Origin: Jeotgalicoccus sp036782755
Lineage (GTDB): Bacteria > Bacillota > Bacilli > Staphylococcales > Salinicoccaceae
Direction: 5' to 3'
DNA: 14,031 nt
Assembly (NCBI GenBank): GCA_036782755.1
Contig: DAIPYL010000041.1
Coordinates: forward strand, 1 to 14,031
This document shows positions 7,335-13,911 of the stretch, piece after piece. The notes under the pieces are model-generated. The model saw only the letters and a list, made by a program, of their open reading frames with translations. It was not told the origin of the DNA and made no database searches. The translations under genes and the position numbers were made by a program. Position 1 is the stretch's first letter, and each line of letters opens with the position of its first letter.

Positions 7335-8207
7335 TTATAAGCCGGCAGTATCAACCTTGTACGTCGTAAAGCCTATGCCTAATGCACCTTCTCCTAAATG
7401 CGTGCCGACAACCGGACCGAATTCCTGCAGTATAAATTTAACCTGCGGAAACTTCTCTTCCAGTTCCTGCCTGTAGCGCTGTCCGAGTTCCGGGACGTTA
7501 GCGTGAATCAGACATGCTGTCAGCTCTTTGCCTTTGTGTTTGTCGAATTCAGCCTGCAGCAGCGCTTCAATTTTCAGCATCGCTTTTTTCTGCGTTCTGA
7601 TCTTTTCGATTGCAACAATTTTTCCATCCTGGAATTCCAGTATCGGTTTAATCTTCAGCAGTCCGCCGATAAACGCCTGTGCATTCGATAAACGTCCGCC
7701 TTTTTGAAGATTAGTCAGCGTATCGACTAAGAAGAATGCATTCATGTTATGTTTCTGTTTCATATCATTCAAATCAGCAAGCAGCGCTTCAAGCGGCTTC
7801 TTATCCAGATTCTGAGCTGCATACAGTGCCATCACACCGAGCGGTGCCGCTGCGATTTCAGAATCTACAACGTGTACATTGATGCCGTCGACACTTGCTG
7901 CCGCCGCTCTCGCATTCTGATACGTGCCGCTGATTTCTGATGACAGGTGCAGACTGATTACATCTGTATAGCCGTCGCGGTATAACGACTCCAGCAGTAA
8001 TATATAGTCTCCGATGGATGGCTGACTCGTTGTCGGCAGCTCATCCATCGCAGCCATCTCAGCGTAATACCATTTGTAATCAATTTCATTTTCTTTATAA
8101 ATTTCATCTCCCACCACTACATTCAGCGGGATTGTATATATATTATGTTCAGCTAGAATATTCTCAGGTATATAACTCGTTGAATCTACCACTACCGCAA
8201 CTTTCAC
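7335..8207 (-). CDS. fakB1: DegV-family fatty acid binding protein, probably FakB1
   Basis: DegV proteins bind a single fatty acid and present it to the kinase FakA, which makes acyl-phosphate for phospholipid synthesis from exogenous lipids. The 290-residue protein has the family marks: VVDSTSYI (about 6-13), TTSQPSIGDY (59-68) and HLSSEISGTYQNAR (87-100). A GGRLSNAQAFIGG stretch and a C-terminal PVVGTHLGEGALGIGF complete the set. The start is GTG at 8207, giving MKVAVVVDSTSYIP, which aligns with known starts and has GGAGGAG 6 bases upstream. A TTG five codons earlier would sit on that ribosome binding site. Placement beside comFA matches FakB1 in S. aureus, as I recall; the FakB1/FakB2 distinction (saturated versus unsaturated lipid) rests only on this gene order. 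Its own terminator follows. Confidence 0.9.
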   Translation of the reverse strand: MKVAVVVDSTSYIPENILAEHNIYTIPLNVVVGDEIYKENEIDYKWYYAEMAAMDELPTTSQPSIGDYILLLESLYRDGYTDVISLHLSSEISGTYQNARAAAASVDGINVHVVDSEIAAAPLGVMALYAAQNLDKKPLEALLADLNDMKQKHNMNAFFLVDTLTNLQKGGRLSNAQAFIGGLLKIKPILEFQDGKIVAIEKIRTQKKAMLKIEALLQAEFDKHKGKELTACLIHANVPELGQRYRQELEEKFPQVKFILQEFGPVVGTHLGEGALGIGFTTYKVDTAGL

Positions 8208-8284
8208 ATGCGTCTCCTCCAATTCATCTCGTAACTATTCTACTACATTACAGACATATGATAAACTATTATGGAGGTGTTTTT

Positions 8285-8914
8285 ATGGAACAAAAATACA
8301 TGAATTACAAAAGTGCAGAAACTGAAATCGTTATTAAAAAGTCCCGGTTTTTATCGTTTATAAAACGGACTGAGTCTGAAGAAGAAGCGAAGGCATTTAT
8401 CGCTGATATAAAGAAAGAACATAAAGCAGCGACGCATAATTGCAGCGCCTATATCGTCGGAAAAAGTGCGCTGATTCAAAAAGCGGATGATGACGGCGAA
8501 CCCCAGGGCACAGCAGGCGTGCCGATTCTTGAAGTATTGAAAAAAGAAGAGCTCTATAACGTCGCAGTCGTTGTCACGCGTTACTTTGGCGGAATTAAAC
8601 TTGGTGCCGGCGGATTAATCCGCGCATATTCACAAGGTGCATCAAGTGCTGTTCAGAAAGCAGGCAAAGTTATTGAAGTACCGGTTGTGCCGCTGACGGT
8701 TACACTCGACTATACATTCACGAGCAAGTTCGAACATTATCTCGGTACGACAGATGTAAAGATTGCGTCAACGGACTATACCGATAAAGTGAGCTACGTG
8801 CTTCATATAAAAGAAAAAGGCGTCGACGATATCGTCAACACCTTAAAAGAAATTACCAGCAACAGTTTCGGCTGTGAAGCGGGCGATATTATTATCGCGG
8901 AAGAAACAGTCTGA
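8285..8914 (+). CDS. yvyE: YigZ/IMPACT family protein (YvyE-like)
   Basis: This 209-residue protein belongs to the UPF0029/YigZ family, related to the N-terminal part of eukaryotic IMPACT. The biochemical role in bacteria is unsettled. Visible marks are HNCSAYIVG (about 51-59), DDDGEPQGTAGVPIL (68-82) and the family signature VVVTRYFGGIKLGAGGLIRAYS (about 94-115). The C-terminal half matches the small ferredoxin-like domain of the family. I chose ATG 8285, with TGGAGGTG a few bases upstream; a longer in-frame reading from 8018 runs antisense through degV and is spurious. The gene is divergent from degV. Its stop codon directly abuts the tagO stop on the other strand, with no terminator between them. 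No clear promoter could be chosen in the 77-base divergent gap. Confidence 0.9.
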   Translation: MEQKYMNYKSAETEIVIKKSRFLSFIKRTESEEEAKAFIADIKKEHKAATHNCSAYIVGKSALIQKADDDGEPQGTAGVPILEVLKKEELYNVAVVVTRYFGGIKLGAGGLIRAYSQGASSAVQKAGKVIEVPVVPLTVTLDYTFTSKFEHYLGTTDVKIASTDYTDKVSYVLHIKEKGVDDIVNTLKEITSNSFGCEAGDIIIAEETV

Positions 8915-9964
8915 TTATGGAATTTTATTAAATATTTTCTGAAACAGATTCAGTACCGGCCTGCGGTTTGAACCGATCAGGTTCGTTGCTTCGACGACCA
9001 TATTCATCGTAAATAATAAGAGCAGTCCGATAATAATCGCACCCGGTACAGTTGCGAGATACATAATCACGCCGCCGGTTGCAAACAGGAGGGCAATAAA
9101 GTAAATCAGTACGACGGTCTCCCTGTGGGAGAACCCAAGCTGCTGCACTCTGTGATGCAGGTGGTTTTTATCTGCCCGCATAACGGACACGCCTTCCCTG
9201 TACCGCCGGATTGCGGCAAAGAAAATATCCATAAACGGCACGCCAAGTATGATAATCGGGAAGAACAGCGAGATAAACGTAATGTTCTTAAAGCCGATAA
9301 TCGACAGCACCCCGATAATGTAACCGAGCATCATCGCACCGTTATCACCAAGAAATGTTTTTGCAGGGTGAAAGTTGTACGGCAGAAATCCAAGACATGC
9401 TCCGAGCAAAATAACACAGAGCATCATTACGAATATATTCTGCTGGAATATCGTTATAACTGCGATACTTGCCAGTGCAATAATGACAACCCCGGTCGCA
9501 AGCCCGTCGAGCCCGTCGATCAGGTTGATTGCGTTAATAATCGCGGCAAGCCAAATAACAGTGACCAGTATTGAAAAAACCCCGAAGTTAATTTCAAAGC
9601 CGAACGGTGTAATCGTATCGATTACAATACCGTATGAAATCGGCACCGCAATAGCGACAAGCTGTCCGAGAAACTTAATGAACGGTTTCAAATCATACTT
9701 GTCATCGATAACACCAATCAGGCAGATCACAAATGCACCGATAATAATCGGTTTATATTCAGTTTCAACCGGCTGGGCAAACAGCGTTACGATTGTAAAG
9801 CTGATGAGTATTGCCACGCCGCCGAGGTATGGCATCGGCACTTTATGCACTTTGCGGTAGTTCGGGTAGTCTACAAACCCGAAACGTTTCGCAATATATA
9901 TAAAAAGCGGCACGATTAATAAAGATATCGCGAACGATATACATAAAATAAATAAAGTATACAT
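8915..9964 (-). CDS. tagO: Undecaprenyl-phosphate GlcNAc-1-phosphate transferase TagO/TarO
   Basis: TagO moves GlcNAc-1-phosphate from UDP-GlcNAc to undecaprenyl phosphate, the first step of wall teichoic acid synthesis, at the inner face of the membrane. The 349-residue protein is strongly hydrophobic with about ten or eleven membrane helices. Polyprenyl-transferase motifs are present: the catalytic acidic pair IDDKYD (86-91), NAINLIDGLDGLA (144-156), FLGDNGA (204-210), and a cytoplasmic MRADKNHLHHR (262-272) with the sugar-binding histidines. I chose ATG 9964 (MYTLFILC), preceded by GGGTGAGAAT; an upstream in-frame extension of 42 codons covers the promoter region and is not conserved-looking. 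It is divergent from gdpS and convergent, without spacer, with the YigZ gene. WecA-type activity for another polymer is the alternative, but the gene order (gdpS-tagO) fits TarO of staphylococci. Confidence 0.94.
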   Translation of the reverse strand: MYTLFILCISFAISLLIVPLFIYIAKRFGFVDYPNYRKVHKVPMPYLGGVAILISFTIVTLFAQPVETEYKPIIIGAFVICLIGVIDDKYDLKPFIKFLGQLVAIAVPISYGIVIDTITPFGFEINFGVFSILVTVIWLAAIINAINLIDGLDGLATGVVIIALASIAVITIFQQNIFVMMLCVILLGACLGFLPYNFHPAKTFLGDNGAMMLGYIIGVLSIIGFKNITFISLFFPIIILGVPFMDIFFAAIRRYREGVSVMRADKNHLHHRVQQLGFSHRETVVLIYFIALLFATGGVIMYLATVPGAIIIGLLLLFTMNMVVEATNLIGSNRRPVLNLFQKIFNKIP

Positions 9965-9992
9965 ATTCTCACCCGTATTTTTAATCCAATTA

Positions 9993-10001
9993 AATATACC
10001 A
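9993..10001 (-). promoter_or_regulatory. Candidate tagO promoter, extended -10
   Basis: On the minus strand, TGG-TATATT (the hexamer at 9998-9993) is an extended -10 about 30 bases before the tagO start. A weak -35 (GAAACA, 3 of 6) lies 17 bases upstream. The element sits in an inverted repeat at 9995-10012. Confidence 0.45.
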
Positions 10002-10012
10002 TATCCGGTATA
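9995..10012. repeat. Inverted repeat TATACC-N6-GGTATA over tagO promoter
   Basis: Perfect 6-base arms (9995-10000 and 10007-10012) flank a 6-base spacer. The repeat overlaps the candidate tagO -10 and upstream spacer, so it could be an operator. The arms are short and AT-rich, so chance is possible. Confidence 0.35.
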
Positions 10013-10068
10013 AAATGTTTCCTTTTTAAATAATCCAATGATAATTTTCCTAAATGTATAAATCATTG

Positions 10069-10074
10069 TATAAT
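10069..10074 (+). promoter_or_regulatory. Candidate gdpS -10 element
   Basis: A perfect TATAAT lies 34 bases before the gdpS start codon. The best -35 at 17 bases is a weak TTTCCT. The element and its position are good, but the -35 is poor. Confidence 0.5.
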
Positions 10075-10108
10075 GAAGACAATAATTCATCCGGTCAGGA
10101 GGCGCGCT

Positions 10109-11158
10109 ATGTTTATTGATTTTCTGTTAAATATCGCATTGATTATAAGCGGTATATACCTCTTTTACCGTATTCAGTTTTTCGAAGAAAAAAAGATTGT
10201 GGAAACAGGTTTGTTTCAGTCGCTTTTAATGACAACATTATCAATTTCATCGCTGCTCGTGCCGATCGGCACATCACAGGGCGAATTTGCATTGTTTTTT
10301 ATTCCGCTTTTAATACTCGCGGCATATAATACATTTTACTACGGTCTGATGTCAGCCGCTGTTGTATATTTTTTCTATCATTTCATTTTTGACCACAGCA
10401 TCGCACCATACGTTGTGTTTATCATACTTTATATGCTGTTTCTGATGATTGTACCGTTTATGCGTAAAATTACTCATACGAATTTAGTTGTGACGAACAT
10501 TATCTTCACATCTTTATATATAATCATCCTGAACCAATTCTTCTACAATATATCATTAATGACGGGTATAATACTACTCGTTGTAACATCGCTTATAATA
10601 TTTGTCGCACATATGATGTACGAAGATATTAATGCGATATACAGATTGAACAAACGCATTGATGATGATGAGTTTATCGACCACTTAACACAGCTCGGCA
10701 ACGTCAAATCGCTCGACAAATTAGTCGACGAACATTTTGAAAATGACGATTCACTGAGTCTTCTGTTAATCGATATCGACAGTTTTAAATCGTATAACGA
10801 CAAGCACAGCTATGATTCAGGCGATAAAATTATCAGCCAGATGGCATCGCTGTTAAAAAATTACGTACCGACCGGCGGTCACCTTTTCCGCAACAGCGGT
10901 GAAGAATTCGCCATGGTCATTCCAAACCTGTCATTCGATAAAACGGTCCGTCTCGGTGAAGCCATCCGCAACAGCGTGGAATTTTCGAAGTTCCACGTCA
11001 ATGAAATTGATACGGTCAACGTGACGGTATCCATCGGAGTAGGCTATAAGAATACAGCAGGTGCGACGAAACGCGACTTATTGAAAGAAGCGGAAGGTGC
11101 ACTGTTTGAAGCGAAAAAACTGGGACAAAACAGAGTAATGTTTGCCCCAATCGGATAA
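10109..11158 (+). CDS. gdpS: Membrane GGDEF-domain protein GdpS, degenerate motif
   Basis: This 349-residue protein has an N-terminal membrane half with about six hydrophobic segments (about 3-170). A GGDEF domain of about 160 residues follows, starting near DHLTQLGN (191-198). Conserved landmarks are LLIDIDSFKSYND (219-231) and VTVSIGVG. The signature loop reads RNSGEEF (261-267), so the first glycine of GGEEF is serine, and no RxxD inhibitory site precedes it. GdpS is the only GGDEF protein of staphylococci; cyclic di-GMP synthesis was not found for it, and it affects biofilm and surface protein expression by another route. Start ATG 10109 has TCAGGAGG 6 bases upstream; an in-frame ATG 12 codons earlier lies in the promoter. 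A strong bidirectional terminator follows. Identity is firm from synteny and architecture; cyclase activity is doubtful. Confidence 0.92.
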   Translation: MFIDFLLNIALIISGIYLFYRIQFFEEKKIVETGLFQSLLMTTLSISSLLVPIGTSQGEFALFFIPLLILAAYNTFYYGLMSAAVVYFFYHFIFDHSIAPYVVFIILYMLFLMIVPFMRKITHTNLVVTNIIFTSLYIIILNQFFYNISLMTGIILLVVTSLIIFVAHMMYEDINAIYRLNKRIDDDEFIDHLTQLGNVKSLDKLVDEHFENDDSLSLLLIDIDSFKSYNDKHSYDSGDKIISQMASLLKNYVPTGGHLFRNSGEEFAMVIPNLSFDKTVRLGEAIRNSVEFSKFHVNEIDTVNVTVSIGVGYKNTAGATKRDLLKEAEGALFEAKKLGQNRVMFAPIG

Positions 11159-11159
11159 T

Positions 11160-11187
11160 AAAAAAACGAGCTCCGGCTCGTTTTTTT
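11160..11187. terminator. Bidirectional terminator between gdpS and bacilliredoxin gene
   Basis: A-tract 11160-11166, stem CGAGC/GCTCG (11167-11171 with 11176-11180) with a TCCG tetraloop, and T-tract 11181-11187. The tracts are seven bases on each side, so it works for gdpS (plus) and the convergent minus gene, whose stop codon it overlaps. Confidence 0.92.
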
Positions 11188-11506
11188 AGTCTTCTACACT
11201 CGCCAGAGTGCTTAATGTAATTTTGCTGTGTGAATCATGCCATTTCACTTTTTTTCCTGAGAAATAAAATGCCTGCGGTGATTCATGTTTTATTTCGTAA
11301 GTTTCAGAGATATAGTTTGATAATTCACGGTGATCCTGAACGATTAAATAGTATCCGTCCATGTCTCTCTCATAGTGGAATTTTTGAAATTCTTCAAAAG
11401 CCGATGCAGAAATCGGACAAGTGTTACTGTGTTTTAAAAAATAAAATTCGTTTTTATTTTTAATTAGTTTTTGAAATGCATCTATATTGGTTATTTTAGT
11501 TAACAT
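11186..11506 (-). CDS. brxC: Monothiol bacilliredoxin, BrxC/YtxJ-like
   Basis: This 106-residue thioredoxin-fold protein has the marker KHSNTCPISASAF (about 25-37), with one active cysteine (Cys30) in TCPIS. That matches the DUF2847/YtxJ family named bacilliredoxin C. These proteins remove bacillithiol from oxidised protein thiols and so repair protein disulfides in the cytoplasm of Firmicutes that use bacillithiol. Start ATG 11506 has an AAAGGTG ribosome binding site about 9 bases upstream. It is transcribed from its own promoter (11535-11563) as a single gene and ends in the bidirectional terminator shared with gdpS. Family assignment is secure; the enzymatic role is inferred from homologues. 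Confidence 0.88.
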   Translation of the reverse strand: MLTKITNIDAFQKLIKNKNEFYFLKHSNTCPISASAFEEFQKFHYERDMDGYYLIVQDHRELSNYISETYEIKHESPQAFYFSGKKVKWHDSHSKITLSTLASVED

Positions 11507-11534
11507 TTCATCACACCTTTCATTAACTTTATAT

Positions 11535-11563
11535 AATTTATCACTTATTTAAAAATATAGCAA
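11535..11563 (-). promoter_or_regulatory. Promoter of bacilliredoxin gene
   Basis: On the minus strand: -35 TTGCTA (11563-11558, 4 of 6), a 17-base spacer, and -10 TAAATT (11540-11535, 4 of 6) with an upstream TGA that makes it an extended -10. It lies about 30 bases before the start codon. Confidence 0.6.
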
Positions 11564-11580
11564 ATCGCATTAATAACATA

Positions 11581-11589
11581 TGATATAAT
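11581..11589 (+). promoter_or_regulatory. Extended -10 promoter of small membrane protein
   Basis: TGA-TATAAT, a perfect extended -10, lies 23 bases before the start codon at 11613. No -35 resembling TTGACA is present. The GGAGG ribosome binding site at 11601-11605 follows directly, so the leader is very short. Confidence 0.55.
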
Positions 11590-11612
11590 GCAACTGTACT
11601 GGAGGTTTAATT

Positions 11613-11864
11613 ATGACTAAAAAATTAAAGCGCTGGACATTCCTTGATTCGCTTAACGCGATTCTGTTTATCGTTGTCGTACTGTTCTTTTTAGACTTCG
11701 AAAACAACAACTTAATGTCCTGGATCCTGCTTGCAGTCTTTGCATTTTGGATTGTTACCGTAGTGTTAAGAAATGTAATGATTTCGAAGATCGAAAAAGA
11801 TCCTCAGCATCCTTTACATAATATGCAGACCGGCAAAGATACAGACGGCAATGTAAAAAAATGA
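11613..11864 (+). CDS. Small two-helix membrane protein of unknown function
   Basis: I do not recognise this 83-residue protein. It starts with a basic stretch (MTKKLKRWTF), has two hydrophobic helices (about 12-29 and 34-53) joined by an acidic turn (DFENNN), and ends in a charged tail (KIEKDPQHPLHNMQTGKDTDGNVKK). The positive-inside rule would place both ends in the cytoplasm. GGAGG lies 7 bases before the ATG, and an extended -10 promoter precedes it. The stop lies within the bidirectional terminator shared with the EMYY lipoprotein gene, and the gene is divergent from the bacilliredoxin. A real gene is likely from these signals, but no function can be given. Confidence 0.75.
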   Translation: MTKKLKRWTFLDSLNAILFIVVVLFFLDFENNNLMSWILLAVFAFWIVTVVLRNVMISKIEKDPQHPLHNMQTGKDTDGNVKK

Positions 11865-11890
11865 GACTCCTAGCGGGCCTCATTTTTTTT
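11855..11890. terminator. Bidirectional terminator between small membrane protein and lipoprotein genes
   Basis: A-tract 11855-11861, stem ATGAG-x-CTC (11861-11869) with GGGCCTCAT (11875-11883) holding one mismatch and one wobble, a 5-base loop and T-tract 11883-11890. It covers the stop codons of both convergent genes. Confidence 0.85.
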
Positions 11891-12766
11891 ACTTTCAAGC
11901 GCTTCTTTAAACTGGCTGTCGAGTGTTGCAGCTGTTTCAATCAGCGGCAGCACATTTTGCAATGATACTTCCTGCAGATTTTCAACCGACATCATAACTT
12001 TTTTACGTTCTTCAAAATATGTCCGGTAATTATAATACATTTCGAGTGAAATCGTTCGTGCCCGGGTCGCTTTGTCCGTCGAGATATTCAGTGAATTCAG
12101 TGCTCCGATATGTTCATCGAGCATCGGCAGCAGAATATCGTTGGCATACTTTTCTTTGTCTTCTACACTCTTCTCATTATGAAACGCAGTTGAATGTTCA
12201 TCGAGCTCTTCGCTGTTTTTGTTCAGTACGTCAATCAGCTTGTTAATCTCATCGATTTCTTCAGCACTTTCTGCCGATTCAATAATATTGTCCCGCTCTT
12301 CCTGGTGCGTTATAAACGACTGGCTCAGCGATACAAGCTGGGAATTTGAATCAATCGATAATACATATGAGTTTAAAAACGATGACATCTGCTGCGTAAA
12401 GTCCTGCTTAACACTGACACTTTCAATTAATGTGCCGTGCAGTTCTTCGAGCTCGTTATTTGTCACCTCGATGCTGTCGAGTTCTTCGGTCATGCTGTCC
12501 GTAATCGGCATGAGGGTTTCATCGACTTCAGTTTTTAAATTTTGCAGATACTCTATATCCACGTCTTCATCTCCGTAATACATCGCCTGGAGTTTATCGA
12601 AATTCATATTATTTACTGTTTCATTAAATTCATTGTTAAGTCCGGTCAGCTGTTCTGTACTTTCTTCATAGGTATGTAAATCAGCTTCCAGATAATTTCC
12701 GCATGCTGCAATTATCAGTACCGGGAACAGGAACAGCGGGCGTAAAATCAGCGATTTGCCATTCAT
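11870..12766 (-). CDS. EMYY-motif lipoprotein, YkyA-like coiled coil
   Basis: This 298-residue protein has a lipoprotein signal ending in the lipobox LIIAAC (Cys22), so it should be anchored to the outer face of the membrane. The mature part is almost entirely helical and rich in Glu, Asp, Asn and Leu, with probable coiled coils. EMYY at 242-245 gives the name used for a staphylococcal lipoprotein family; the overall layout resembles YkyA-type cell-wall binding proteins. Function is unknown. I chose ATG 12766 because GAGG lies 7 bases upstream; the in-frame ATG six codons earlier has none. It is divergent from murB, which suggests a wall-related role, but that is only an inference. Its promoter shares the -35 hexamer with murB. 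Confidence 0.85.
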   Translation of the reverse strand: MNGKSLILRPLFLFPVLIIAACGNYLEADLHTYEESTEQLTGLNNEFNETVNNMNFDKLQAMYYGDEDVDIEYLQNLKTEVDETLMPITDSMTEELDSIEVTNNELEELHGTLIESVSVKQDFTQQMSSFLNSYVLSIDSNSQLVSLSQSFITHQEERDNIIESAESAEEIDEINKLIDVLNKNSEELDEHSTAFHNEKSVEDKEKYANDILLPMLDEHIGALNSLNISTDKATRARTISLEMYYNYRTYFEERKKVMMSVENLQEVSLQNVLPLIETAATLDSQFKEALESKKNEAR

Positions 12767-12813
12767 ATAAGAACCTCGCTTCATGAATAATTTACTTTCT
12801 TTTAATACGGTAT

Positions 12814-12841
12814 ATTATATCATAAATTATGTGAGTTTAAA
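12814..12841 (-). promoter_or_regulatory. Promoter of EMYY lipoprotein gene
   Basis: On the minus strand: -35 TTTAAA (12841-12836), 16-base spacer, and extended -10 TGA-TATAAT (the hexamer at 12819-12814). The palindromic -35 is the same hexamer used by the murB promoter. Confidence 0.65.
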
Positions 12842-12858
12842 TTTTTCCGTATTTAAAC
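12835..12858. repeat. Perfect inverted repeat in the EMYY/murB divergent promoter
   Basis: GTTTAAAT (12835-12842), 8-base spacer, ATTTAAAC (12851-12858). Both arms are perfect and the repeat covers the shared -35 and the murB spacer up to the -10. It may bind a dimeric regulator that controls both genes, or be a chance feature of AT-rich DNA. No known operator consensus was recognised. Confidence 0.5.
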
Positions 12859-12864
12859 TATAAT
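12836..12864 (+). promoter_or_regulatory. Promoter of murB
   Basis: -35 TTTAAA (12836-12841), 17-base spacer, perfect -10 TATAAT (12859-12864). The predicted start is about 27 bases before the TTG start codon. Confidence 0.65.
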
Positions 12865-12897
12865 ATACAGTAAGTATGATTTGAGAGGACAATTGAT

Positions 12898-13821
12898 TTG
12901 GATAACTTACAGCTTGACCAGGAGCTTAAAAAGATACTGACTTCATCAATCGTTAAAGTTGATGAACCATTATATAAATATACTTATACAGAAACGGGCG
13001 GTGCGGCTGATATATACGTTGAAGCCGGCACGATCGATGACACAGCAGCCGTTATTAAATTTGCGAAAGAAAATAACCTTCCCGTAACATATCTCGGCAA
13101 CGGTTCGAATATTATTATTCGCGACGGGGGCATCCGCGGAATTGTCGTCAGCCTGCTGAATCTCAATAACATTTCAGTGGACGGTGTGACACTTGTGGCT
13201 GAAAGCGGTGCCGCAATTATCGATGCATCACAGATGGCACTGCAGCATGAGCTGTCAGGACTTGAATTCGCATGCGGTATTCCGGGCTCTGTCGGCGGCG
13301 CTGTGTATATGAACGCAGGCGCATACGGCGGCGAAGTGAAAGACTGCCTGAAACACGTCACTGCAATTAATGAACTTGGAGACTTCGTCACGCTGACACT
13401 CGATGAACTCGATCTCGGCTACCGCACGAGCCGTGTTCAGACAGAACACCTCGTTGTTGTCTCTGCAGAATTCGAACTCTCAGACGATAAAAACCACGAT
13501 GAAATTAAAGCTGTAATGGATGACCTGACTGAAAAACGTGAATCAAAACAGCCTCTTGAATACCCGTCATGCGGCAGCGTCTTCCAGCGCCCGCCCGGCA
13601 ACTTCGCAGGCAAGCTGATTCAGGACGCGGGACTGCAGGGTCACCGCATCGGCGGCGTTGAAGTGTCAAAAAAACACGCAGGCTTTATGGTAAACGTCGA
13701 CGGCGGATCCGCAAGCGACTACGAAGACCTTATTAAACACGTACAGGACACAATCCAAGATCAATTCGGCGTCGTACTTCACCGCGAAGTCCGCATAATT
13801 GGAGATAAACTGGATAAATAG
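12898..13821 (+). CDS. murB: UDP-N-acetylenolpyruvoylglucosamine reductase MurB
   Basis: MurB reduces UDP-GlcNAc-enolpyruvate to UDP-MurNAc with FAD and NADPH, the second committed step of peptidoglycan precursor synthesis. The 307-residue protein has the FAD-binding loop YLGNGSNIIIRDGGIRGIV (65-83). GLEFACGIPGSVGGAVYMNA (121-140), GYRTSR (174-179), the catalytic serine in PSCGSVFQRP (Ser227) and HREVRIIG with the catalytic glutamate (Glu297) follow. Lack of the extra domain of E. coli MurB marks it as the type II form. The start is TTG at 12898, with GAGAGGA about 8 bases upstream; no in-frame ATG is near. It has its own promoter and a terminator right after the stop. The TTG start should lower translation, which is unusual but seen for essential genes. 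Confidence 0.96.
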   Translation: MDNLQLDQELKKILTSSIVKVDEPLYKYTYTETGGAADIYVEAGTIDDTAAVIKFAKENNLPVTYLGNGSNIIIRDGGIRGIVVSLLNLNNISVDGVTLVAESGAAIIDASQMALQHELSGLEFACGIPGSVGGAVYMNAGAYGGEVKDCLKHVTAINELGDFVTLTLDELDLGYRTSRVQTEHLVVVSAEFELSDDKNHDEIKAVMDDLTEKRESKQPLEYPSCGSVFQRPPGNFAGKLIQDAGLQGHRIGGVEVSKKHAGFMVNVDGGSASDYEDLIKHVQDTIQDQFGVVLHREVRIIGDKLDK

Positions 13822-13841
13822 AATATTTGGGTGATTGATTG

Positions 13842-13873
13842 GGCCGGCGAATGTTGAGTTTGCCGGTCTTTTT
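13842..13873 (+). terminator. Rho-independent terminator after murB
   Basis: 10-bp stem (13842-13851 with 13859-13868, two G-T wobbles), 7-base loop and five T (13869-13873). It lies 20 bases past the murB stop. Confidence 0.85.
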
Positions 13874-13911
13874 GTGTGGATCCGCGTCACAATGACCTGC
13901 TATGATGAAGA

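Noticed and set aside
8018..8284. N-terminal extension of the YigZ-family protein
   Set aside because: The extension is antisense to degV, has no ribosome binding site and lacks family similarity. ATG 8285 has TGGAGGTG and the conserved start.
8921..8950. CodY-like sequence near TATTTTCTGAAACAG at the end of tagO
   Set aside because: Only about 11 of 15 positions match, and it lies inside the 3' end of a gene with no promoter nearby.
9375..9860. Long plus-strand reading frame opposite tagO
   Set aside because: It is a shadow of the tagO coding frame, low in family-like motifs, with no ribosome binding site.
9965..10090. 42-codon N-terminal extension of TagO
   Set aside because: It covers the divergent promoter region and has no ribosome binding site. 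The ATG at 9964 has GGGTGAG and begins the first membrane helix.
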